The position numbers and the translations under genes were made by a program. This document shows positions 12,178 through 23,087 of a stretch of 64,000 nt of DNA, piece by piece. Every line of letters begins with the position of its first letter. Positions within the stretch are counted from its first letter, which is position 1. The stretch comes from Myxocyprinus asiaticus. Taxonomy: Eukaryota > Chordata > Actinopteri > Cypriniformes > Catostomidae. A model generated the notes under the pieces. The model was given only the letters and a program-made list of their open reading frames with translations. It had not been told where the DNA came from and searched no databases. The DNA lies in contig NC_059348.1 of NCBI RefSeq assembly GCF_019703515.2, positions 23,484,156-23,548,155 on the forward strand, read 5' to 3'.

Positions 12178-13737
12178 TACGGAACAAAAAGTTGAAAACA
12201 TTAAACGATTCATTGTTTTAGCATTATGACATTTAAACTCTTTGACTATATAGACATTTGGTCAAAGCAGGAATTTACAGGGACTGGAATAAAATGTCAG
12301 CAAACAGAATGAGAAATGATGTGGGTCTTAAACAATTTATTACAATTTGATGTATACTATGACTATGTTATATGCAAAAGGTATATTATGTTCAAGGTAG
12401 ATAATAAACAGTGTAAGTGCATGTTAATATACACAATACCGAAATGGGGGAGTATTACAGATTTTTACAGGGTGTGAAAATTCAGCTTGTATTGTGCTGT
12501 TGTTACTATGTACAAAACAAAGGCCAGTCACTTTCACAAGCAGAAGCGGATTTGATTGTTCATTGACCTTTTGTCAAATTAGGCACAGATTGTTTAGGCT
12601 TTATTAGCCATAAATTGTTTTGTCTGAAGGTGTTTATTATAATTATGTCTTGCCATGTTGGGGGAGAAATATCTGATTACTCAAAAGAATAAGGCAGTAA
12701 CATTAGACAATCTTTTTTGGTTATGTCCACTCCCAGTAAGCATGTTAATCACAAAATTGACAAAGTGAGCTTGTACTAGGTAGATGCTCTATGGATTATT
12801 TTGACCCCTAAGGTAAACTTTTTTATGTATAGTATTGAAATCAAAATGTCCTTTGTCAATTTAAATCTGTAAATTGACCTTGTCTTAGTGATTAAAGACG
12901 CAAGCTTTAGGAAAAAGGCAAACAAAAGAAGGAATGAAAATGCATTTGAATAGGTAATTAATTTGCATATAAATAACCAAATGTATGTAATTTTGATCCT
13001 TTTACATATTTCACATACCGCACCAGATAAAACAAAAACAGTGAAAACATGCAACCAGATTGCAGACACAACATACTTTTGTATTAGCCCACATAGAACA
13101 ATCTGTTCTCTGAAGTGAACAAAAAAAATTTATGTATTTAAATATGAACTCAGAGATGAATCTATGTGAAAAGAAATGTGCAGGAACAGTTCACCTATGA
13201 CAAGAAAGGATTAAAGAAATATCTTAGCAGCACTCTATTCAAACACAACAAAATGATACACAACTTTAAACAGCTTGTCTACATAAATTCAAGTGAGACC
13301 ACTTCAATTGCTGGCCATTAACAGTGCAGGTTAATAACTGCAAATTCCACAATTCTTTGCACATGTCTTGTTGATATAGGGGTATGATTCTCACTTTGGG
13401 TCCAAATCCTGAGAAAGCCTGATGTTTGTTGTTTACTTTACTCTATTAATGTGCACATGCAAATGACTGCAACTAGTAAATAGAGAAGATCAATTTAAAA
13501 TCTGTCGTGCCAAGAGTTATTAATAAAACAAACATAAGAGGTTTGTTACCAACATTTTTGACAGGTTCTTAATAAACCAATCGAAAACCTTAAACTATTA
13601 AAGACTATTCAGATTAATTAATATGTACTGAATAGGAATATTAAATATCTAAAGGAAAAAACAGTTTTATTCAAAAGCATCTGACCATTCTAAGGCTTAT
13701 CCATGAGAATTTTTTTTAGATAACCAAGTCCATATAC
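12178..13737. other. Intergenic, no recognised gene
   Basis: AT-rich stretch. The longest frame (12776-13069 minus, 97 codons) is hydrophobic by composition and has no family signature. Nothing else is supported. Confidence 0.4.
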
Positions 13738-13905
13738 AGTGCATTCATAAAGAATTCAGACCGCTTCATTTATTTTTTTTTTCATATTTTGTTATGTTGC
13801 AGCCTTATGCTAAAATGCTTTAAATTATTTTATTTTTTTTCATATCAATCTACTCTCCATACCCCAGCAAACCACAAAAATTCATTTAGATTTGTCCCTC
13901 CTTAT
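13737..13905 (+). mobile_element. Tc1 terminal-repeat fragment
   Basis: CAGTGCATTCATAAAGAATT followed by ATTTTGTTATGTTGCAGCCT aligns by eye with the terminus at 376-470 and with the classic fish Tc1 end. No transposase follows, so this is a single leftover end. Confidence 0.65.
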
Positions 13906-14088
13906 CTTTAATGAAAGCAAAAATCTGGGATACAGTGATGCGCTTACAATGGACGTGAATGGGGTAGATCAGTAAACTTAAAAAAAAACTCAGTTTCAAA
14001 AGTATATCCACAAGACATAAACAATATGCATGCTAACATTATTTTAGTGTGATAAAACTAACACTTACTGTGTAAAGTTATGTCCAGG

Positions 14089-14321
14089 TGTGGCAGGGCG
14101 GAGGGTGGGGCCGGGCCGTGATGCTGCACACCCGGCCATTAATCAGGCTGATCAAGCCCTAGAGGGATAAAGGCAACTGGAGGCGGCAGTTCGAGAGAGA
14201 GAGAGAACTACAGGCAGCTGCCCTGTATGTGTTTGTGTTTGTGTCTTTTTGTTTTATTAAAAGATTATTTATATTGTCAAGCCGGTTCTCACCTCCTCCT
14301 TTCCCTTTTTACCCTGCCACA
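14089..14321. repeat. Solo LTR (233 bp) with 5-bp target-site duplication
   Basis: The segment starts TGTGGCAGGG and ends CCCTGCCACA, so it has TG...CA ends with a 10-bp inverted terminus. CCAGG is directly repeated on both sides (14084-14088 and 14322-14326). Length, ends and a 5-bp duplication fit a Ty3/gypsy solo LTR left by recombination. It lies about 600 bp beyond the 3' end of the GPCR gene. Confidence 0.8.
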
Positions 14322-14904
14322 CCAGGTTTACAATTTTGTTGCCATGATTACGTGACACCATAAGCCTTGTTATCCTGGTAAACGACGATTCAAACAACTT
14401 TACAGCTCAAAAAACACACAAGTTTTTATGGAAGAATTAATGTACGTGGTTTTATAAAATTATGAGCTTCACATTACTGCCTTTAAACCCTCCAAAAATT
14501 GGCCCCATTAACTTCCATTGTAAGTGCCTCTTTACAGGTACACAATTATGTACCCAAAATGAGTTAGAAGCTCTAACTAGAGGTAAAAAAGGGTCCCCTT
14601 GAGGGTACCATGTCCACATCAGTGACAGTTCTTCTAAGTTGTTTCTTCTGACAAACTTCAAGTTAAACACAGTTTTGTCTCTTCTCTCTACCTCCTCCGT
14701 AGATAGATAGAGATGCCTAATTTCTAAGGATTTCAAAATAACATTAACATTTTTGACAGTACAAAACAGTTAAGTGCTGAGACTCTCTTCACCAAGTACA
14801 ACATAAGCATAGTATATCACTTCAGACTGATCAAACTGTGAATTCGGCAACAGTAGGTTGAAAGTTTTGCTGTTGAAATTGATCTGAGCTTACCGAAATT
14901 TGAA

Positions 14905-16297
14905 TCACTGAATCTCCCCCTCCTCAACTTCTCGCTCTGTGATAATGGCAGATAAGGTGCTGGTGGCCAGGCTGGTAGACACATTTGTCTCTATACTGGC
15001 TCCGGTCCCTGCACTGGTTAATGTCCCAGTGCTGGTGTCATCCATGCTCCCTATTTGGCCACAGCTCCCACAGTTTCCCTGGATGCACGGCAGGAAACGC
15101 GGTATCTCCTTGTAAAGCTCTTTGCAGCGTAAGCCAAACACCACGGGACTCAGTGACTGTGCAAAGCTGAAGACAATATAAATAGCCATTGCCACAGCTA
15201 TTGACTCCTGATGCCTGGAGATGATGATGGCAGAGGGCAGGATATGCAGGCTCATCTGCAGGCTGTGGATAAGAATGGTGCGCCGGCCCTTAGTATTGGA
15301 GCGTGTGAAATGGCCAGCGCGTCTGCCCTCCAGGTAAATTGCCACATAGCTTATGATGATGAGCAGAACCAGCAATGACAACACTACTAAAGCACTAACG
15401 ATGCAAGCCGTGCCTTCCAAAGCCGTGGAGCACTCTGTATCCAGCCCAATCACGTATTCCCATGGGAAGTGCATACAAGCTAGGACAGTGAACACCACAG
15501 GGTTCAACAGGGCAAGGACACAAGCCACCAGCATGACCCAGCGGTGGAAGCACTGAACCAGCACTGGGTAACGCAGTGGCATGCAAATAGACAGACAGGT
15601 GCTCACAGACATCAGCGTGAGGGTGATCATCAAACCACGAGCCATTACTACATGCAGGTCAAAGAGAATCCAGCAGATAATTCGAGAGATTGGCCAGCGG
15701 AGGCTGCGCAAACCGTGCACTGCTGCACCAGTAACATTAAAGCCAGTTACACAGATGCAATGTTGACATAACAGGGCGTAGCGAGGGTTCTGACACAACT
15801 CTGGGGAGTGCCGCACTGTCACTATGATAAGGTAGGTGAAGAAACCAGTGACAATGAAAGCTCCAAAGTTGACATAGGCTTTCACGGTCTCTAAAAGCTT
15901 GCTGCCCTCAGCTAAAGTGGAGCTACTGTGCCCTGCAGAAAGAAAAATATTATAACACAAAAAATCTAAAGTTATATAAGGAATGATAATGAGTAAACAA
16001 CATAACTGTACTTAACATAATTGAAAAAATTAAATGTATCCAACAAGCTTCTTATGGCAACAACGCATCTACTGGCACAGATGTCATTCTGTGTTCAAGA
16101 AAAATAAATCAGTAACAAGCTCTGAAAAGACTGCTAGATTAACAGCTGTAAAATTGCTGTAAATCCTGACGGTATATTGCAGTAAAGTAATTTTATGCCA
16201 AAAATGTAGATATTCACTCACCTGTTTGAAGCAGAAGAGCTAAATCCATCCTATCACTGGTATTAGTCATTGTTGATTTTTCACTTGTTTGATTCAT
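14905..16297 (-). CDS. Class A GPCR, odorant receptor 131-2 / GPR148-like, two coding exons, 367 aa
   Basis: Coding exons on the minus strand are 16297-16222 (25 codons plus 1 nt) and 15932-14905, with donor GTGAG, acceptor CTGCAG and stop TGA at 14905. The first exon gives a short extracellular N-terminus with two N-glycosylation sequons (N2-Q-T and N12-T-S). The second exon encodes seven hydrophobic segments, the first at about residues 44-68. Ending TM3 is an MPLRYP motif as in odorant receptors. TM6 follows a basic stretch with a TILIHS core, and TM7 ends SPVVFGLR. These features match fish odorant receptor 131-2-like proteins and GPR148. The DRY motif is replaced by S-T-C (about residues 136-138) and NPxxY by SPVVF. 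The tail is Ser/Thr-rich and ends acidic. The membrane role is clear; ligand and G-protein coupling are unknown. An in-frame Met at 15960 lies in the intron and was not used as start. Confidence 0.85.
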
Positions 16298-17284
16298 AAA
16301 TCGAATTCACATCTCAGCCCTCCTGCCTCTCTCTCAACTTGATTTAAACAAAAATAAATAGCTTTGTCTTTCAATACTCCCTCTGGTCTTACTCATGCTT
16401 ATTCACATATGAAGAGCGCCTGAGTGATCCTCACCTGCAGCCAGTGGTGTAGTCACAGTTTCTCGGATTTCGAACATCCCCCAACACATGGTCTTTTCCT
16501 GTGCTGTCACACAAAGCTATGCAATAGAAGTATATTGAATGCATGCGTGTGATTTAAGCACATGCTTATAAATGACTTATAAATGAGAAATTTGGCACCT
16601 CCATGACCCAGCAGATGCAATGCTGTGGATATTTTTTACATGGTTGGTGTTTCCTGGTGTAATGATTGTTAAATCTAATGATGGAGTGGATTGTCATGGT
16701 AACATTGCTGTCTTTCAATGGAATCCAGCAATATAGATGAGTTGAGGATGAACCTATGTCTCTTTTTTATATACAGTATATATTTGAAACTATTTTCTCT
16801 TAAGCTACTACTAAACAATATTTTAATTTTCCTCACAAATGCACAGGACGAAGAGCCAGGGAATTAAAGTATACAATGTACTTTTATTATGGAACTGCGA
16901 CATGTATTTTTATCAAACAAAACAGGACATCTACACATCCTTGCTAAGGAGTACCATCCCCCACAGCCAAATAGCAAACTTTAAATGTTTCACAAAATGT
17001 TTCTAAATTATAGGCGCAATTCACAAAAATTGGCATATGCACAGGACAATACTGTCAGAACTGAGGGAGTCTTGTTTGTACTCCTCAGTAAAGTCAAGAA
17101 AACCTGTCTTTCACATGCAGACATAATCTGTCTTTTAATATGTGTTTAAGGTAGCCGGAAAGAGTGCAATAAATATGCAAGAAAATCAGCTAAGATGAGC
17201 TTGTCTCACAAGTTGCAAGATGCAGGGGACAGTATCCTTTCACCTCAAAACTGGTTATTTTGGTTAAAAAAAACAAAACAAAAA

Positions 17285-17342
<58 letters not shown>

Positions 17343-17527
17343 TTTGAGTAAAAAAAAAAGTCCTAAGAAACAGAATTAAGCATAAATGCACATTCTATTC
17401 TTTTTATAGTGAACCTTCTCCAGTGGATGTAACAAGCAAAAATGGGCATCTGAAAAATAAACTTTAAATGAAGGCTCTGGCCAAGCAGATGTAAAAGAGC
17501 CTTGAAAAGGGTCTTCCAACTCGACCC
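16298..17527. other. Intergenic between the GPCR start and the fbxo36 stop; holds a (TA)n tract and a possible fbxo36 poly(A) signal
   Basis: This segment is both the promoter side of the minus-strand GPCR gene and the 3' flank of fbxo36. A pure (TA)n microsatellite spans about 17286-17340. An AATAAA hexamer in minus orientation at 16883-16888 could end the fbxo36 transcript about 640 nt after its stop, but other sites are possible. No further gene is visible. Confidence 0.4.
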
Positions 17528-20500
17528 TTACTCCAAATGTACTGAAAAGGAACTTGGCTCGTTTGTATCCTCACAGGGCTGATTCTTTCTCTGCTTCCGA
17601 CGGCTAATCTGCATCTGCAGCTGCAGCTTGTTGGTGAAGAAAACGGTCCTCCAGCCAACCTCCTTAGCTAAATCCTCCAGTGTGGGAGTGACCGTTTCAC
17701 TGTTCTTTCTCACTGTCTGCTCCCAGAACTCCTCAGACTTACAAAGCTGGAGATAAAAAAAAATATAAATCATAGAATCCAGGCACATAACATAAACCAG
17801 TGGCTCCAAAAAGTTTTTAGAGCCACATAACACCTAAGGTAATTTTTTGTAATATTCAGTCAGTCTCCCTCAAGTTTACACAGGTGTCAAAGCAGAGTAA
17901 CCAGGTGTAGTTTATCACAATAACAATGGACATGCTCCACTAAGTTGATAGGACAACAAGAATGTGTCTAATTGTTTATTTTCATATAGTTTTGTCATTT
18001 TCCATTTTTAACCAACTGGGCCTAAGGTGATTTCCTGTAGATGTATGAAGTCAGTAACCACTGAAGAGTAACCACAGGTGCACAGTATATCAGTTGTTTT
18101 ATCATGGTAACACTTTACAATAAAGATCTATTAGTTAACATTAGTTAATGCATTAGGTATCATGAACTAACAAGGAATAATATATTTTTACAGCATTTAT
18201 TCATCTTGGTTAATGTTATCATCTACATTTTTTTATTAAAAGAAATTATTTATATGTCAAAAGTAAACCAAGATTGATAAATGCTGTAAAAATATTGATT
18301 ATTGTTATTTCATGTTAACTAATGTAATTAACTAATGTCAATAACTACAACCTTACAGTGATGGGATTACAATAGGCCTTACCTCTCTAAACCTACGGCA
18401 GGTGCGTGAAAGGCCTGAAATGTCTTCAAGGTCCAGATGTGCCAAGATCTTGAAAAGTAAAGAGTTGGGCAGGCGCACGATGTAATCATAGTGGCCCTGG
18501 CATAATTTTTTGGAGTACTGCAAGATGTGAAGGCCAAATACCATGGCCACTTGACCTGGATGAGATCAGTCAGTTTGTGATTTGAATTTAGCAAGCAAGC
18601 ACAATAACACCACATACTAATGTTCATTGATGAACCCACTTTGCAGGCGTTGGTCTTCTATGTAGTCTTCATGTGATTCTCTCAGTTGTCCTGGCTGTGT
18701 GTTCCTGCAGTCTGATCTCAAAGAAATCTTCCACCACCTCCAAATTACCTGAGAAGGTAGATTGTAACAATAATGATAATTCTACATTTGCATCAATTTT
18801 TTTGTTTGTGTACAGTAATCGTGGTATTATTTAAATCATATGAATCAAGCTTGTTTTCATGTGTGCATCTTAAATTCTTATTAAAGTTTAATGACTTAAG
18901 ATAATGAATTAAGATCGCTGCACCATTTGCAGTGTGACGAAACGCAAAACAGCATATTAAGGCTCATTTTACTCTTAAATGCATTGGTGCTTTGCCAAAC
19001 ATTCTTTACAAACCTTGGGTCTTTTGCAACCCGGCATATATCTATCACAAATGGATCTACAAAATGCCCAGATAGTGTCAAATTTTCAAAACGTTTTCAA
19101 GACAATTATGAATTAAATAGAATGGAATATATTCTGAAATATTTTGATGTTTTATTTTATAAACCAAAGAGATGATGCCAAAAATATAGGATTCATTACT
19201 TCCACACTGAAATTTCATGAGATATAATAACACATAAGCTAGACATGGGCTACACATGTATTTTCTCAGGCACTTATTGAGTTTAAATAGACTTACATAA
19301 TTTCAGTAGTACACCCAAATGACAACAGCCAATTCATACTGTTCATGTGTTACATTTGCTATAGTTTACTTCCACTTTGCTTTTTCATCAAATAGCAATG
19401 ACAAATGTAAATCAAGTCAATCACTGAAACATCAGCACCACCATGAGTAAGAAATAGCATGTATAAAATGTGTGTGTGTGTGTGTGTGTGTGTACATGCA
19501 TATGGGATAATGAAAATTCACCATTTATCACACAGAAAATCAGCGTGATATAGTAGTCATTTGTATGAATATAGTACTCATTTCTCTTGTAATAAACAAA
19601 GAAATAGATATCCTGTGATAGTAAACTTACATAAATATGAAACAATCATACAAATATTATTTATGGAAGCTAATCCCTGCTGGAATATCCATTTTAAGCT
19701 GGTAGCTGTGTTTTGGAACATGGTAGCTGGTATTTAGCTGGTCCAAGCTGGTCATAAGCTGGTCCAAGCTGGTCTTTAGCTGGTCCAAGATAGTCATAAA
19801 ATGGTCCAATCTGGTAATTCGCTGATCCAAGCTGGTCTTTAGCTGGTCCAAGATGATCATGAGCTGGTCCAAGTTGGTCTTTAGCTGGTCATGAGCTGGT
19901 CATGAGCTGGTCCAAGATAGTCATAAAATGGTCCAATCTGGTAATTCACTGATCCAAGCTGATCTTTAGCTGGTCCGAGCTGGTCGTGAGCTGGTCCAAG
20001 CTGGTCTTTAGCTGGTCATGAGCTGGTCCAAGCTGGTCTTTAGCTGGTCACGAGCTGGTCCAAGTTGGTCTTTAGCTGGTCATGAGCTGGTCCAAGTTGG
20101 TCTTTAGCTGGTCATGAGCTGGTCCAAGCTGGTCTTTAGCTGGTCTAAGATAGTCATAAGCTGGTCCAAGCTGATCTTTAGCTGGTCCAAGCTGGTCATG
20201 AGCTGGTCCAAGTTGGTCTTTAGCTGGTCATGAGCTGGTCCAAGCTGGTCATGAGCTGGTCCAAGATAATCATAAAATGGTCCAATCTGGTAATTTGCTG
20301 ATCCAAGCTGGTCCAAGCTGGTCGTGAGCTGGTCCAAGTTGGTTTTTAGCTGGTCCAAGCTGGTCATAAGCTGGTCCAAGCTGGTCATGAGCTGGTCCAA
20401 GTTGGTCTTTAGCTAGTCCAGCTGGTCATGAGCTGATCCAAGCTGGTCTTTAGCTGGTCCAAGATAGTCATAAACTAGTCCAATCTGGTCATTCGCTGGT

Positions 20501-21090
20501 CCAAGCTAGTCATAAGCTGGTCCAAATTGGTCTTTAGCTGGTCCAATCTGTTCATTCGCTGATCCAAGCTGGTCTTTAGCTGGTCCCAGCTACCAGCTTG
20601 TCATACCAGCTCAAGGTGGACCAGCTACCATGTTCCATAACACAGCTACCAGTCTGAGCTGGATTTTCCAAGCTAAAAGCAACTAAAAAGCTGTGGGCAC
20701 AACTCCAAAAAAAAAAATTGGGTCCCATTAAAGGGTTAAATGAGTACTGTATACATTACTAGGTTAATTCAAGCTGTTTAGTAACCAAAATGGAATATAC
20801 TCTGGAAAATGTACTGTAATTCAAGTTAAAAGTTAAAGTTATCGCATAAGGAAGTGCCCTAACCCTGTATCTCAGTAATTAAACTGTAAATCAAGAGGAG
20901 TGGAGAGACACGCTAGCCGACTTCAAATAAACACACACATATTGCTGCAAGTGCAACATTTCATCAAGTTTAACTATTGAAAACCTCGGCTAACCTCAGA
21001 CGGTCTTATTTCAAAGTGGAAATAGTCCTTAATGGGTGCAGGACCCTGTCCACTGATTTCAAAGAGAGTTTCTCCCAGCAAACTCGCCAT
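17528..21090 (-). CDS. fbxo36: F-box only protein 36, complete, four exons, 198 aa
   Basis: Minus-strand exons: 21090-20995, 18748-18640, 18555-18383 and 17746-17528 (stop TAA at 17528). Phases are 0, 1 and 0 at the three junctions, so the frame closes exactly. Residues 1-32 match the conserved vertebrate start (ETLFE...GQGP...KDY). Exon 2 has the VIxRWWKISLRS and ESHEDY signatures. Exon 3 holds the F-box (about residues 95-140) with LPNSLLFKIL, LDLEDISGL and CRRF. Exon 4 has FWEQ and the family C-terminal FFTNKLQLQ motif. Length is close to the human protein (188 aa). F-box proteins recruit substrates to SCF ubiquitin ligases through Skp1; the substrate of FBXO36 is unknown. Intron 1 carries a 1-kb minisatellite and intron 3 a MITE. 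Its start lies about 2.0 kb beyond the end of agfg1, on the same strand. Confidence 0.95.
18103..18361. mobile_element. Palindromic MITE (GGTAACACTTTACAATAA type) in fbxo36 intron 3
   Basis: The left end GGTAACACTTTACAATAAAG and the inner repeats TTAGTTAACATTAGTTAATG and TTACAGCATTTATTCATCTTGG recur in reverse complement on the right (ATGTTAACTAATGTAATTAA, GATAAATGCTGTAAAAATA). This is a very widespread fish MITE design. Its right edge is about 20 nt from the donor of fbxo36 exon 3. Confidence 0.75.
19469..19493. repeat. (GT)n microsatellite
   Basis: About 12 GT units in fbxo36 intron 1. Confidence 0.85.
19670..20690. repeat. Minisatellite, about 21-bp unit built on AGCTGGTCCA / AGCTGGTCWT, in fbxo36 intron 1
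   Basis: About 1 kb of imperfect tandem copies of AGCTGGTCCAAGCTGGTCTT-like units, with higher-order blocks (AAGATAGTCATAAAATGGTC and CAATCTGGTAATTC recur at about 19.79, 19.91 and 20.26 kb). Because the unit is a multiple of three, the minus strand reads as a heptad-like LDQLMTS repeat for up to 98 codons (20400-20104). It lacks a gene context and lies inside an intron, so I read it as satellite DNA. Confidence 0.9.
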
Positions 21091-23087
21091 TCCCGGACGC
21101 CGCTGACACGTTACCATGACAACAGAGCTCCACGGTCTGCGTCATCAGCTCTAGAGCGAGACACAGCTCGATTTAACACTCGGCCATGGTTAGATTTAGA
21201 TAATACGCTTGCTCAGTAGTTATTGGATGTCCTAAAAAATAGAACACTTTCCTATATTAGGCGAATATCAGTGCCTTCACGCAAACTGTCGCAAGGTTGG
21301 CTTGTGCGTGTCACAGTAGCTAATGGTGAAAATATTGCAGGGTCGCACGCCAACGGGAATGCTTTTGCTCGCGCCTCATAATTGCATGAATATGTCCAGT
21401 TGTAATATTACTACGGGGTCTGCTCATCGGTCTTTACTTACCAGTTACACACACTGTTATTAAAAGACGACGAGATGCCTGTTAGTTAATTTATTAGCTT
21501 TTTTCTTTAAGAAACATCCAGTAACCACCAGGTGTAACAGAATTACTGTATTATTGTCCGAGCAAAAGTCCAAAATTATTTATATAGTCTTTGATAACAA
21601 TAATTATCATGGGTCTGCCATACGTGGCAAATTAATCAGACTGAAATGCACGCAGGCAAATACACACAAACAAAAATAAATAGTGTGACCTTACACACGT
21701 GGGTATCTTCACAATGTCTCTGGTGAAAGTAAAATGGATGAACTTAACAAATTGTACTCTGTATGCTAGATAACATTACTTCATGCTTTCCGTGTACCGC
21801 AATGGGGGACACATGTAGCAGAATTTAACCTCATTTAACAATGAATTCATTTGCAAATAAGAAACCTTGGATTTGTGTAGGATCAGTAAATGTGCTTATT
21901 ATGTTCTTCTAAATACTTCAAAAGCTAAACAGATGCTTTAATTATAGAAAGCTTTTTTCGCTATTAAAGAACATTAATTGTTGACATCTAATGCAAGTAT
22001 TATAAGGGCTCTCAGTAACTGATGAGCACTAAAGACAAAAGTTAGGTGTCATTCAGCTTAAATCGGATCATCTGTTAACATACGCTCCAATAAATAGAAT
22101 GAATGCTTTGATTTTTAGTGCCGCAAATGTTTTCTTTCCTTTTATGTTCCTACTGAAAAATAATTTCTTAAGTTACATTATACTGTCTTTATAGGTGTAT
22201 AATTTTAACATTGTGAGAACTAAACTAGCACACTCAACTAACTAACTAATAACCCTTGCACTACCCACTCAATGAAGTTAATAAGAAAACAAACAAACAT
22301 ACACATGTAACACAGTAGTTAAAAATCATTTAATATTTTATACATATATTTATATATGTACACATTAACTTGTATACATGTATTGGTAACTTTTGATGTG
22401 GTCAAAAATCCATTGATGGACAACACTGCAGGTCAGACCTGCCATTTTTCAAGGTGCACCTATAGACCCCGAAGGCAGATAATAGAAATAAATCTCTACC
22501 ATTTATTTCAACTCAGTCCTTTTGTGCTGTAGACACCTGTTTTTCCTACATACCCTCTTGTGCTGAGCTCCTCTGCCCTTTCAAAATCAAACCAAGTTTT
22601 CCTTGCCTCCTTGATGTATATTCCTTACAATGGGTTTTTTCACCCTTACAGAACAAAACATTTCTGCAAGAGCAGGTGCTAAGGACAAACTTAGTTGTTT
22701 GGACAGCTAATCATAGCATCCTTAGACACCATTTTGTTCTGCGGTTCTCTTTGTGAATAACTCATGTTTTTAAAAGGATTACAAATGCTGATATGCACAA
22801 GGAGCTTACTTTCTAGGCATAAAACTTAACTTATTGAGTCAAAGGCATAAACGACAAAGGACAATTGTGGAGTTTTGCTTCAATTCCAACAACATTTGTC
22901 CAGAATACACAGATGGGTGGGGGAGCCCAGCATGTGCAGACCCATAGCACTTTCTCTAGAAATGTCAAAGACTCAGTGCAGTGAATTTAAAATCTGAACA
23001 CGTTCAGATTCTTGAAGACAATGTTTTAGAGCATTGGTGATGCGGAATGTGTACATGACACTGCGGAGATGTGGCATAAAAAGCACT
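21091..23087. other. fbxo36 promoter side and agfg1 3' flank
   Basis: About 2.0 kb between the agfg1 stop and the fbxo36 start, both minus-strand. The agfg1 3' UTR must lie in its right part; a minus-strand AATAAA is present at 22502-22507, about 580 nt past the stop. The stretch 21091-21400 is less AT-rich and has scattered CpGs, which fits the fbxo36 promoter. No coding sequence is seen. Confidence 0.45.

Noticed and set aside
12776..13069. 97-codon hydrophobic minus-strand frame as a membrane protein
   Set aside because: Composition reflects AT-rich DNA; no recognisable family or exon context.
15932..15960. Met at 15960 as the GPCR start
   Set aside because: The nine residues before the splice acceptor at 15932 are intronic; a spliced exon at 16222-16297 gives a proper glycosylated N-terminus in phase.
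20104..20400. 98-codon minus-strand frame of LDQLMTS heptads as a coiled-coil protein
   Set aside because: It is produced by the 21-bp minisatellite, lies inside an fbxo36 intron, and has no splice or promoter context.
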